A stretch of DNA of 60,474 nucleotides from Beijerinckiaceae bacterium (lineage in GTDB: Bacteria; Pseudomonadota; Alphaproteobacteria; Rhizobiales; Beijerinckiaceae). Under the pieces are notes generated by a model. The model was not told where the DNA came from, ran no database searches, and saw only the letters and a list, made by a program, of their open reading frames with translations. Positions 42,919 to 51,263 of this stretch are shown in pieces; position 1 is the stretch's first letter, and the number at the start of each line of letters is the position of its first letter. The stretch is taken from assembly GCA_947453155.1 (NCBI GenBank), contig CANGFE010000007.1:1-60474 (forward strand), given 5' to 3'. The position numbers and the translations under genes were made by a program.

Positions 42919-44424
42919 ATGAGCGTCAAACAAGAACAGGCGCGGGAGATTGAGCTCGAAGCTTCAGGCGTCGAGTCCTCGCTTTATGCGTCCCGCACGA
43001 AAATTTATCCCGCTGCTGTCAGCGGGCGCTTTCGCAATATCAAATGGATCATTCTGGCCGTTACGCTCGGCATTTATTATTTCCTCCCCTTTGTGCGGTG
43101 GGATCGGGGCCCGAATGCGCCCTCACAAGCTGTGCTGATCGATATGGATCACCACCGCTTCTATTTCTTCTTCATCGAAATCTGGCCGCAGGAAGTTTAT
43201 TACATCACGGGTCTTCTGATCCTTGCCGCTGTGACGCTGTTTTTGATGAATGCGATGGCGGGGCGCCTGTGGTGCGGCTATCTCTGCCCGCAAACCGTGT
43301 GGACCGATTTGTTCTTTGCCGTGGAGCGCCTGATTGAAGGCGATCGCCGCGCGCGGATGATCAAGGCGGACCAATCGTGGAATTTAGAAACTTTCGCGCA
43401 AGCTGTGCTGAAACATTGGGCCTGGCTGATGATCGCCTGGTGGACCGGTGGTGCTTGGGTTCTTTATTTCTCTGATGCGCCAACGCTGGTCTATCAGCTT
43501 GCGACCTTCCAAGGTCCAGTTGTAGCCTATACGTGGATTGCGATCCTCACATTCACGACCTATTTTTTCGCGGGCTTCATGCGCGAACAGGTCTGCACCT
43601 ATATGTGCCCGTGGCCGCGCATTCAGGCGGCGCTAACCGATGAATGGGCGCTCAATGTCACCTATCGCTATGATCGCGGTGAGCCGCGCGGCTCGGTGAA
43701 GAAGAACGCGGTCTTGCACGAAGCCGGAAAGCCGGCGGGCGATTGTGTGGATTGCCACCAGTGTTTTTATGTCTGCCCGACGGGTGTGGATATTCGCGAT
43801 GGTCTGCAAATCGACTGTATCCAATGCGGCTTGTGCATTGATGCTTGCGATACGGTGATGGAGAAACTGGCTCGCCCCAAGGGGCTGATCGGCTATGATA
43901 CAGACATCAATGTGAAGCGGCGCATGCAGGGATTGCCGGCGTTGAAGACCCGCTTCATCCGTGCGCGTACGATTCTCTATGCCGCCGTGATCGCCATTGT
44001 TGGCGGCACGATGATCGCTGTGCTGGCGACGCGTCATGATTCCGGCCTCGCCGTCATTCATGATCGCAACCCGCTTTTCGTGCGCCTCGCTGATGGGGGT
44101 ATTCGCAACGCCTATACGGTGCGGCTGTCCAATAAGATTCCAGAAGATCGGCCTTTTGAAATTCGCGTTGATGGATTTGCGCCCGAGCAAGTGGCGTCTG
44201 CGTCTGGCAAGCGTGCGGATTCGGGATGGCCGATCTTTGTTGTCGGGCCTGACCAGACATTGGAAGAGCGGATCTTCGTCACTCTGCCGCAAAGCGCTTT
44301 GCGCTCGGGGCATGACCATGATGACGACAAGCGCGATATTTCATTCCGCCTGATGGATGTGCGCTCAGGCACGCAGGTGCGGGTGAAAGATCATTTCATG
44401 ATGCCGAAGGACGAGAGGAAATGA
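42919..44424 (+). CDS. ccoG: Cytochrome oxidase accessory ferredoxin-like protein CcoG (FixG, RdxA)
   Basis: A 501-residue membrane protein with about five spans and ferredoxin-type clusters: CVDCHQCFYVCPTGVDIR and CIQCGLCIDACDTVMEKL are two [4Fe-4S] sites; CGYLCPQTVW and CTYMCPWPR are conserved cysteine motifs of the NapH-like membrane part. A C-terminal immunoglobulin-like periplasmic domain (about 385-500) completes the family layout. CcoG has been shown in Rhodobacter to reduce Cu(II) to Cu(I) for oxidase assembly. The stop overlaps the next start by ATGA. Confidence 0.95.
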   Translation: MSVKQEQAREIELEASGVESSLYASRTKIYPAAVSGRFRNIKWIILAVTLGIYYFLPFVRWDRGPNAPSQAVLIDMDHHRFYFFFIEIWPQEVYYITGLLILAAVTLFLMNAMAGRLWCGYLCPQTVWTDLFFAVERLIEGDRRARMIKADQSWNLETFAQAVLKHWAWLMIAWWTGGAWVLYFSDAPTLVYQLATFQGPVVAYTWIAILTFTTYFFAGFMREQVCTYMCPWPRIQAALTDEWALNVTYRYDRGEPRGSVKKNAVLHEAGKPAGDCVDCHQCFYVCPTGVDIRDGLQIDCIQCGLCIDACDTVMEKLARPKGLIGYDTDINVKRRMQGLPALKTRFIRARTILYAAVIAIVGGTMIAVLATRHDSGLAVIHDRNPLFVRLADGGIRNAYTVRLSNKIPEDRPFEIRVDGFAPEQVASASGKRADSGWPIFVVGPDQTLEERIFVTLPQSALRSGHDHDDDKRDISFRLMDVRSGTQVRVKDHFMMPKDERK

Positions 44425-44924
44425 CGACAATGACCACCACAGGTTTCACCCTGAAGGGCCGTCATGTTCTGGCGATGCTGCTTCTCTTTTTCGGCACAGT
44501 GTTTTGCGTCAATTTTTATATGGCGCGTGCGGCCATCCAGACTTTCTCGGGTCTTGAGGCGGATAAGCCCTATCAGGATGGGCTCAAATATAATGAGGTA
44601 ATTGCAGCTGCGCGCGAACAGGCCGAGCGAAACTGGAAAGTGGAAGCGACAGTCGATCCGCAGGCAGATGGCGTTTTGCTCACCGTTACGCAGCGCGATG
44701 GTGCAGGTGTTGCTACGCCGGGTCTGGCGATCCGTGCGACCTTTATGCATCCGGCAGATCGTCGCCGTGATGTGTCGGTTGTGCTGGCTCCCGCGGGTGA
44801 TGGCCGCTTCAGCATTTCTGCCCCCGTTGTAGCGGGGCGTTGGGATGTCCAGATTGAAGCGCAAAAAGAAGGCGCGATTTTGTTTCGTTCGGTCAATCGC
44901 ATTGATGTTGCGGCGGTGAAGTAA
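44421..44924 (+). CDS. ccoH: cbb3 assembly protein CcoH (FixH)
   Basis: A 167-residue FixH-family protein: one N-terminal span (about 15-35, VLAMLLLFFGTVFCVNFYMA) with the typical continuation RAAIQTFSGLEADKPYQDG, and a periplasmic beta-rich domain. Needed for cbb3 assembly, where it contacts CcoN and CcoP. Coupled to ccoG by ATGA; its stop is immediately followed by the ccoI start. Confidence 0.93.
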   Translation: MTTMTTTGFTLKGRHVLAMLLLFFGTVFCVNFYMARAAIQTFSGLEADKPYQDGLKYNEVIAAAREQAERNWKVEATVDPQADGVLLTVTQRDGAGVATPGLAIRATFMHPADRRRDVSVVLAPAGDGRFSISAPVVAGRWDVQIEAQKEGAILFRSVNRIDVAAVK

Positions 44925-47168
44925 ATGTCTGACGCGCTCACCACAGTCGATTTTTCATCTTTCGTGCGCTCCGCAGAGCAGGGGCGCGCATCGATGGATC
45001 TTGCACTGGATGGTGTCGATTGCGCCACTTGCATGGATGATATTGAAGGCACGATGCAGAAAGTGGCGGGGGTTGTTTCGGCCCGCCTCAATCTCACCAC
45101 GCATCGTCTGCGCCTCGTCTGGGAGCCGGAAGCCACCAATGCCAGCGCGCTTGTGGCGGCGCTCGCCAAGGGTGGTTATCGCGCCTATCCGTTTGAGCAA
45201 AGCCGCGTCGAGCAGGAAGAGACGCGCCGCACGCAATGGCTGCTGAAGTGCCTCGGTGTTGCTGGCTTTGCGGCGATGAACATCATGCTGCTGTCCGTCT
45301 CGGTCTGGTCGGGCAATGTGACAGACATTACGCCGGAGACGCGTGACTTTTTCCATTGGCTCTCGGCGCTGATTGCTTTGCCGGCTGCTGCTTATGCTGG
45401 CCAGCCGTTTTTTCGCTCCGCACTTGCCAGCATGCGGGCTGGAAAACTCAATATGGATTTTCCGATTTCGCTCGGCATTCTTCTTGCGCTCTCCATGTCG
45501 GTGGTGGAGACGGCGCTGCATGGGGAGGAAGCCTATTTCGATTCCGCTATCATGCTTCTGCTCTTCTTGCTGGCAGGCCGCTATCTCGACCAAGCCATGC
45601 GCAAGCGCACGCGCGCTGCGGCGGGAAATCTTGCCGCGCTCAAGGGCGAGGTGGCGCAGCGCTTGAACGCGGAGGGCGCGCTCACCGCTGTGCCTGTGTC
45701 GGCCTTGAATAAGGGCGATCATATTTTGGTGCGCCCCGGTGATCGCGTGCCTGCTGATGGCGTGATCCTGTCTGGTTCGAGTGAGATCGACACGAGTTTG
45801 GTGACAGGCGAGACGATGCGCGCGCGTGTGGGCGAGGGAGCGCGCGTTTATGCTGGTTCGATGAATTTCGAGGGCGCGTTGACGGTCGAAGTAACCGCCG
45901 CAGGCGAAGGCACGATGCTCGATGAAGTCGCGCGCCTCGTTGAGAAAGCGGGCGAAGCGCGTTCGCGCTATATGCGGCTGGCGGACCGTGCTGCGCGCGT
46001 CTATGCGCCGATTGTGCATGTGACGGCTGCTTCCACGCTGATTTTCTGGTTGCTGATGGGCGCTGGTGCCCATCATTCCATCATTATCGCCATTTCGGTT
46101 TTGATCATCACATGCCCATGCGCGCTGGCGCTGGCTGTTCCGGCGGTGCAGGTGGTGGCGGCGGGGCATTTGTTCCGCGCTGGTATTTTTCTGAATAATG
46201 CTGATGCGCTGGAGCGGCTGGCTGAGATCGACACGATTGTCTTCGACAAAACGGGCACGCTGACTTTGCCTGATCCCAATGTCGTCAATGCGGGCGCGCT
46301 GGAACCTGAGCTGTTGCGCCGCGCCGCGCGTCTGGCTTTGTCGAGCCGTCACCCGCTGGCTCTGGCTGTGTCACGGTTGGTTGTTGATGCTGCGCCATTT
46401 GAGAGTGTTGAGGAAGTTGCAGGCGCGGGCGTTCGTGCTTTGGTGGATGGTGTCGAGTTGCGCTTGGGCAGTGCAGAATTTTGTGATGCGCATGTGCATC
46501 AGCCGTCGAGCGCCGATGTCTCGCTGATTTATGTGCGCTTTGGCGAGGAACGGGCGGCGATTGAAATTCGCCAAAGCCTGCGCCCCGATGCTTTTGCCAT
46601 TGTCGAGACTTTGCGGCAGCGCGGGTTTGATCTGCGCATCTTTTCGGGTGACAGGCCGGAAGCCGTGGCCCCGCTCGCGCGTCAATTGGGAATTGAGCGC
46701 GCGGATGGGGGCATGAACCCCGCGCAGAAAATCGCGGCCATTGAAGCTTTGCGCGATCAGGGGCGTAAAGTTCTTATGGTGGGGGATGGCATCAATGATG
46801 CGCCGGCACTGGCGGCTGCCTATGCGTCTCTCTCGCCGATCACAGCGGCTGATCTGGCGCAAGCCCAAGCCGATGCGGTCTTCCTGTCGGATCGTCTTGC
46901 CCCCGTGGCGCAAGCGCTCGAGATTGCGCGCCAATCGCGTGCTTTGATGCGGCAGAATTTGTGGATTTCTGTCCTCTACAATACCTTTGCCGTGCCGCTC
47001 GCCATTGCCGGCTATGTGACGCCTTTGATTGCGGCGGCGGCTATGTCGGGTTCCTCAATCATTGTGACGCTGAATGCTTTGCGCATGCGCGGGGTGGCGC
47101 GCAAAGATCAGGCGGAACGTGCGCCGGTGGCGCCATTGTCGGTTGCTACTCAGGAGCACCGCGCATGA
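44925..47168 (+). CDS. ccoI: Copper-exporting P1B-type ATPase CcoI (FixI)
   Basis: A 747-residue ATPase supplying copper to the cbb3 oxidase. The N-terminal metal domain has DGVDCATCMDDIE; eight spans; the transport site is CPCALALAVP in span 6; the phosphorylated Asp is in FDKTGTLTLP; nucleotide and hinge motifs are SSRHPLALAVS and VGDGINDAPAL. These are the FixI/CcoI subgroup features, distinct from the faster CopA detoxification pumps. It overlaps ccoS by ATGA. Confidence 0.95.
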   Translation: MSDALTTVDFSSFVRSAEQGRASMDLALDGVDCATCMDDIEGTMQKVAGVVSARLNLTTHRLRLVWEPEATNASALVAALAKGGYRAYPFEQSRVEQEETRRTQWLLKCLGVAGFAAMNIMLLSVSVWSGNVTDITPETRDFFHWLSALIALPAAAYAGQPFFRSALASMRAGKLNMDFPISLGILLALSMSVVETALHGEEAYFDSAIMLLLFLLAGRYLDQAMRKRTRAAAGNLAALKGEVAQRLNAEGALTAVPVSALNKGDHILVRPGDRVPADGVILSGSSEIDTSLVTGETMRARVGEGARVYAGSMNFEGALTVEVTAAGEGTMLDEVARLVEKAGEARSRYMRLADRAARVYAPIVHVTAASTLIFWLLMGAGAHHSIIIAISVLIITCPCALALAVPAVQVVAAGHLFRAGIFLNNADALERLAEIDTIVFDKTGTLTLPDPNVVNAGALEPELLRRAARLALSSRHPLALAVSRLVVDAAPFESVEEVAGAGVRALVDGVELRLGSAEFCDAHVHQPSSADVSLIYVRFGEERAAIEIRQSLRPDAFAIVETLRQRGFDLRIFSGDRPEAVAPLARQLGIERADGGMNPAQKIAAIEALRDQGRKVLMVGDGINDAPALAAAYASLSPITAADLAQAQADAVFLSDRLAPVAQALEIARQSRALMRQNLWISVLYNTFAVPLAIAGYVTPLIAAAAMSGSSIIVTLNALRMRGVARKDQAERAPVAPLSVATQEHRA

Positions 47169-47314
47169 ATGTGCTCATCTATCTCGTTCCCATTGCTCTG
47201 GCGCTTGGCATGACCGCGCTCTTTGCTTTCATGTGGTCGCTGAAGAATGGCCAATATGAAGATTCCGAAGGGCCAGCGCATCGCATTCTCTCTGATGAGG
47301 ATGTGAAGAAGTGA
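47165..47314 (+). CDS. ccoS: cbb3 oxidase maturation protein CcoS
   Basis: A 49-residue protein with one span (about 3-24, VLIYLVPIALALGMTALFAFM) and the CcoS-typical tail WSLKNGQYEDSEGPAHRIL. It is needed for cofactor insertion in CcoN. The start overlaps the ccoI stop by ATGA and its stop overlaps the start of the next gene by GTGA. Confidence 0.95.
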   Translation: MNVLIYLVPIALALGMTALFAFMWSLKNGQYEDSEGPAHRILSDEDVKK

Positions 47315-48435
47315 AAAATCTTCTGCCAGAAATTGCAGCGCGCGCGGGGAGGCTGGTGTGCTTTTGCCCGCCCGGCATGCCGGTGGAAGGGGCGCAAGCG
47401 CGTGGGCCTGTCTTGCTATCAGCTGGTTTTGCGCTGTCTGTTCTCGCGCAAACTTTGACGCTTGGCATCTTGCCACTCGCGGGCCTGCTGATGGCCCCGC
47501 GCGCGGAATGGGCGGGCCTGCCTTACATGGCCATGCTGATCGGTGCTGCGGTTGCGACCTTTCCGGCGTCGTTTTTGCTGGATGCTTTTGGTCGGCGCGC
47601 TTCTTTTGCGCTTGGCGCGTCGCATGGCATTGCGGGCGGGCTGGTGCTGGCATGGGCGCTGACAGTGCACGCTTTCATTCCCTTCTGCTTGGGCGCTTTC
47701 TGGCTCGGTGTGGCGCAGGGCTTCGGGCTTTTCTATCGGCATGAAGCAGCGATGGGTGGTGGCGTGATGGGCCGCGCCATGTTGTTGGGCGTTGTCTTTG
47801 GCTCCGGCGCATTGGCGGGGCTGGTGGGGCCTGGTCTGTTGATGACGGGTGAGCGCCTCCTGCCGCTCACACCTTTTGTGCCAGCAGCTTTGGCCGCGGC
47901 TTTTGTGCAAGTGGGTGTGTTGGCGCTTGCGATGGTGTGGGGTCCGCATGAGGCGGCGGTGTCGCCCATGCAAGAGGAAAGCGCTTTTCGCCTGCGCGAT
48001 GCTTTGGCGCCGACCGTCATTGCAGCGGCCGCTTGGTTTGGGATGACGGCTCTGATGCTGGCCTCGCCTTCTGCGATGATCTCTTGCGGATTATCTGCTG
48101 CGGGTGTGACGGGCCTTCTCGCTTGGCATGTGGTGGCCATGTATGCGCCCGGTTTTGGCATTGGTTTGCTGACGAAAATTTTGGGCGAAGCCGGGACAGC
48201 TCTGGCAGGTCTCACGCTGGTGGTTCTTGCGCGTTTGCTTCTGGTTCAAGCTGGCGACGCAGTAGGCTTTGCCGCGGGCTTGATGGTTTTGGCTGTCGGT
48301 TGGTGTCTCGCCACAGCCGCCGCAACGGTGTGGCTGCAAAGAACAGCGCCGCCACGCTGGGCGTTGGCGGCGCATGATGCTTGTCTTTTGCTTTCAGCGC
48401 TGGCCGGGGCTTGGGTTGCGCCGGCGCTTGCCTGA
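47311..48435 (+). CDS. ccoA: MFS-type copper importer, CcoA-like
   Basis: A 374-residue major facilitator protein with about 12 spans, starting at GTG 47311 that overlaps the ccoS stop. It has Met245-x3-Met249 in the seventh-span region (GMTALMLAS) and His273-x3-Met277 in the next (AWHVVAMYAPG). In Rhodobacter capsulatus CcoA, the copper importer needed for cbb3 oxidase, the essential MxxxM and HxxxM motifs lie the same 24 residues apart. The N-terminus also has CFCPPGM (17-23), a possible copper-binding motif. Its position at the end of ccoGHIS, which handle copper, supports the function. Naming rests on motif spacing and context. Confidence 0.78.
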   Translation: MKNLLPEIAARAGRLVCFCPPGMPVEGAQARGPVLLSAGFALSVLAQTLTLGILPLAGLLMAPRAEWAGLPYMAMLIGAAVATFPASFLLDAFGRRASFALGASHGIAGGLVLAWALTVHAFIPFCLGAFWLGVAQGFGLFYRHEAAMGGGVMGRAMLLGVVFGSGALAGLVGPGLLMTGERLLPLTPFVPAALAAAFVQVGVLALAMVWGPHEAAVSPMQEESAFRLRDALAPTVIAAAAWFGMTALMLASPSAMISCGLSAAGVTGLLAWHVVAMYAPGFGIGLLTKILGEAGTALAGLTLVVLARLLLVQAGDAVGFAAGLMVLAVGWCLATAAATVWLQRTAPPRWALAAHDACLLLSALAGAWVAPALA

Positions 48436-48438
48436 TTT

Positions 48439-49263
48439 TCAATGCGACATGAAAATCGGCACGGTCATGGATTGCATGATCGTGCGCGTCGTTCCGCCAA
48501 GAATGATTTCGCGCAGTCGCGAATGTCCATAACCACCCATGATGAGAAGATCGGCATCTGCATCTGCTGCATAAGAAAGCAGGGTCTCGCCGACATCGCC
48601 TGACATGGGCAGGCGTTTCAATTCCGCATTGAGGCCGTGGCGCGAGAGATGGCGGGTGATATTGAAGCCGGGGAGTTCCTTATAGCCGAGGCGTGGATCA
48701 GAAATGCTGACGACATCAATTGCGCTCGCGGTTTCCAGAATAGGCTGCGCGTCGGCAAGGGCCCGGGCGGCAGTGCGGCTGCCATCCCAAGCCACGACGA
48801 CGCGATTGAGTTTGGGCGCGCGTGTCTGGCTGCGCGGGACAAAGAGCACAGGCCGCCCGCTTTCAAACAAGGCGGATTCCGCCATCAAGGCGTCGTCGCC
48901 ATTGCGCTCGCGGGATTGACCGATGATGGTCAGATCGAAATGGCGCGCAAGGCGGGCAAGTTCATAACGCGCTTCCCCTGGGATCGCGTCGATCTCGACC
49001 AATTCGCTGCGCAGGCTTGCGGGGCCGGCTTTGCACATTTGCCCATAAGAAGCTGCATTGCGCTCACGCGATTGCTCGGTCAGCGCCGCCATAATGTCGG
49101 CGGGATAATCACCCGTGAAGCCAGACGGAACGAGCATTTCATAGATCACGCCTGCGGCGGTGAGATGTGCGCCCAGGCTGTCAGCAAAGGCCGTCGCATA
49201 GGGGGCGGCGGGTTGGGCTTCCCCCTCTGGATCGAGCAGGAAAAGAATGTCCTTGATCGCCAT
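48439..49263 (-). CDS. Universal stress protein, tandem UspA domains
   Basis: A 274-residue protein of two Usp domains. The N-terminal one (DILFLLDPEGEAQPAAPYA) has lost a clear ATP motif; the C-terminal one (RVVVAWDGSRTAARALADA) keeps GGYGHSRLREIILGGTT, the G-x2-G-x9-G-S/T nucleotide motif. GGAGGAG lies before ATG 49263. Usp proteins of this type are often under FNR/FixK control; a near-match box lies about 92 bases upstream. It converges on the ccoA-like gene with 3 bases between stops. Confidence 0.9.
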   Translation of the reverse strand: MAIKDILFLLDPEGEAQPAAPYATAFADSLGAHLTAAGVIYEMLVPSGFTGDYPADIMAALTEQSRERNAASYGQMCKAGPASLRSELVEIDAIPGEARYELARLARHFDLTIIGQSRERNGDDALMAESALFESGRPVLFVPRSQTRAPKLNRVVVAWDGSRTAARALADAQPILETASAIDVVSISDPRLGYKELPGFNITRHLSRHGLNAELKRLPMSGDVGETLLSYAADADADLLIMGGYGHSRLREIILGGTTRTIMQSMTVPIFMSH

Positions 49264-49348
49264 CTTGATCTCCTCCGTGCCCGTCAGACGCGGTCCCTCA
49301 CGTGACTTCGGGCCATGTTCGTTCTATGTGAGGCAAGATGCCTCGGCC

Positions 49349-49362
49349 TTGACCTCGGACAA
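49349..49362 (-). promoter_or_regulatory. FNR/FixK-like box upstream of uspA
   Basis: TTGAC-CTCG-GACAA matches the FNR/FixK consensus at nine of ten informative positions. Its centre is about 92 bases from the uspA start, nearly the distance of the ccoN box from ccoN (96.5), and about 81 bases from the start of the divergent 87-residue protein. Could co-regulate uspA with the oxidase. Confidence 0.45.
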
Positions 49363-49436
49363 AGAGGGGTGGGCCCAAGGACAATTCTTTTGCCCCGCTC
49401 ATGGTTCATTGCGATGCGCGGGAATTGGAGGAAAAC

Positions 49437-49700
49437 ATGTCGGACGAAGCCGTTCGCATTGCTGCGCTTGAACAGCGCGTTGAAGCTTTGAGCCATACGA
49501 TCAAGACCGTCATGACCACATTCATGCTGCGCGGTCTTCTGACCCGCGAAACAGTGAATGCCGTTCTGGCTGAAGCGGAGCGGGGCATGGCTGGCCAATC
49601 GCAGGCCATGGCCGAGATTGCCCATATCAAAGAAGACATGCCCGCTTATATGCGTCATGCCATGGGTCCAGCCTCTGAAGACGACGATCACGGACATTGA
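49437..49700 (+). CDS. Small coiled-coil protein of unknown function
   Basis: An 87-residue protein. Residues 1-30 form a heptad-like helix (VRIAALEQRVEALSHTIKTV), the middle has MTTFMLRGLLTRETVNAVL and a second helix rich in Ala, Met and Glu; the tail ends in acidic and histidine residues (SEDDDHGH). No family is recognised. GGAGG is 6 bases before ATG 49437. It lies 4 bases before dusA, so it is probably co-transcribed. The His/Asp tail could bind metal, but this is speculation. Confidence 0.7.
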   Translation: MSDEAVRIAALEQRVEALSHTIKTVMTTFMLRGLLTRETVNAVLAEAERGMAGQSQAMAEIAHIKEDMPAYMRHAMGPASEDDDHGH

Positions 49701-49704
49701 GCGC

Positions 49705-50721
49705 GTGAGCCAGCTTCCGCATAGCATGCGCTTTTCTGTGGCGCCGATGATGGACTGGACGGACCGGCATTGCCGCGTTCTGCACCGTCTCATGTCGCGC
49801 CATGCGCTACTCTATACGGAAATGGTGACGACGGGCGCGATCCTTCATGGTGACCGCAACCGGCTTCTGGGCTTTTCAGATGTCGAGCATCCGGTCGCTG
49901 TGCAGCTCGGCGGGTCGGACCCGCAAGCGCTGGCGACTTCTGCACGCATTTGCGAAGAATTTGGTTATGACGAGATCAATCTCAATTGCGGCTGCCCGTC
50001 AGACCGTGTGCAGAATGGATCTTTCGGCGCCTGCCTGATGCGCGAACCGCAATTGGTGGCTGATTGCGTGGCGGCGATGAAAGCGGCGGTGAAAATTCCC
50101 GTTACCGTCAAATGCCGCATCGGCGTGGATGACCAAGAGCCGCGTGAAGCTTTGTGGGCGATGACACAGGCGCTGACGCAAGCAGGTGTTGATGCGCTCA
50201 TCGTGCACGCACGCAAGGCGTGGTTGCAGGGACTTTCGCCGAAAGAAAACCGCGACATTCCTCCGCTTGATTATGATCTTGTCCACCAGCTGAAAGCGGA
50301 TTTCCCGAATTTGCCGATGGCGATCAATGGCGGCATTGCCACGATTGAAGAGGGGCTGCCGCATCTCGAAAAACTTCATGGCATCATGCTGGGGCGTGCA
50401 GCCTATCAGAACCCGGATCTTCTGCTCAAAGTGGATCCGTTTGTTTTTGGCGCGCCTGCGCCTTTCGCCGATAGTTTTGAAGTGGTGGAAGCTTACTTTC
50501 CCTATATCGAAGCGCGGTTGAAAGATGGCTATCGCCTGCATGATATGACGCGCCATATGCTCGGCCTGTTCACGGGGCTTCCCGGCGCGCGATTGTGGCG
50601 CCGCACGATTGCGACCAAAGCGCCTTTGCGCGGGTCGGGTGTCGAAGTTTTGCGCGAGGCGATGAGCCATGTCGCGCGCACAACAGATGCGCTTTACGGC
50701 TCTGCTTCGGCGCCGGCCTAA
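49705..50721 (+). CDS. dusA: tRNA-dihydrouridine synthase A
   Basis: A 338-residue FMN enzyme reducing uridine at positions 20/20a of the tRNA D-loop. FSVAPMMDWTDRHCR is the DusA N-terminal signature; the catalytic cysteine region is INLNCGCPSDRVQNG with FGACLM; MAINGGIATIEEGLPHL and DGVMLGRAAYQNP-like text (here HGIMLGRAAYQNP) bind FMN phosphate. I prefer GTG 49705, which gives the usual short lead before the signature; ATG 49726 is the alternative. Confidence 0.95.
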   Translation: MSQLPHSMRFSVAPMMDWTDRHCRVLHRLMSRHALLYTEMVTTGAILHGDRNRLLGFSDVEHPVAVQLGGSDPQALATSARICEEFGYDEINLNCGCPSDRVQNGSFGACLMREPQLVADCVAAMKAAVKIPVTVKCRIGVDDQEPREALWAMTQALTQAGVDALIVHARKAWLQGLSPKENRDIPPLDYDLVHQLKADFPNLPMAINGGIATIEEGLPHLEKLHGIMLGRAAYQNPDLLLKVDPFVFGAPAPFADSFEVVEAYFPYIEARLKDGYRLHDMTRHMLGLFTGLPGARLWRRTIATKAPLRGSGVEVLREAMSHVARTTDALYGSASAPA

Positions 50722-50792
50722 CCGCCTTTTTGCAACCCTTAAGCCGCCTCATTCGTTCTGCACTTTGTGATGAGACAGAGCAGAGGGGTGGG

Positions 50793-51191
50793 ATGATGAT
50801 TTTCGACGCGGCAACGCAGGCCAAGATTGAAGCCTGTCAGGATGCAGCCCACGCCTGCGGCGCGATTCTCGCGCGGGCAGGGCATGATGCCAAGCTTCTG
50901 GCTGACAAGAAGATGATCACAGCCGTTGCAGAAGCGTTGCGCGTCACCAAACTCAGTGCCGATTGTCTGCAGCGCCTACCTGATTTGCAGGAGATGGTTT
51001 TGCGCGTCTGTGTGGAAATTGCCGAGCGCGCGGCTTTGGCTTGCGCTGAACATCATGAGGATGAAGTGCTGGCCTGCGGCGAATCTCTGGCCGCCTGTGC
51101 CGCCATTTGCGCGGCCGCGCCGGGCCTGTCGGACGCGGAAATGATCCCGGCACCAGATCTGCCCGAACCTGGCATTGCGGCGGTGCACTAA
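50793..51191 (+). CDS. Cysteine-striped helical protein, possibly a metal (copper) storage bundle
   Basis: A 132-residue protein, nearly all predicted helix, with eight cysteines at 15, 22, 58, 73, 84, 95, 102 and 106. Spacings of 7, 11, 11, 7 and 4 put them on one helix face, as in four-helix Csp (DUF326) copper storage proteins, where cysteines line the bundle core. Histidines 20, 31, 87 and 88 add possible ligands. No signal peptide, so it would be cytosolic (Csp3-like). Family assignment is inference from spacing; I do not recognise an exact match. GAGGGGTGGG precedes ATG 50793. Confidence 0.6.
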   Translation: MMIFDAATQAKIEACQDAAHACGAILARAGHDAKLLADKKMITAVAEALRVTKLSADCLQRLPDLQEMVLRVCVEIAERAALACAEHHEDEVLACGESLAACAAICAAAPGLSDAEMIPAPDLPEPGIAAVH

Positions 51192-51263
51192 ATGCGCGGG
51201 ACTTGCAGCAGCTGAGCTTATGCCCCATGAAGCGGGACCATTGTCACATCCCGCAGGGGCCCC

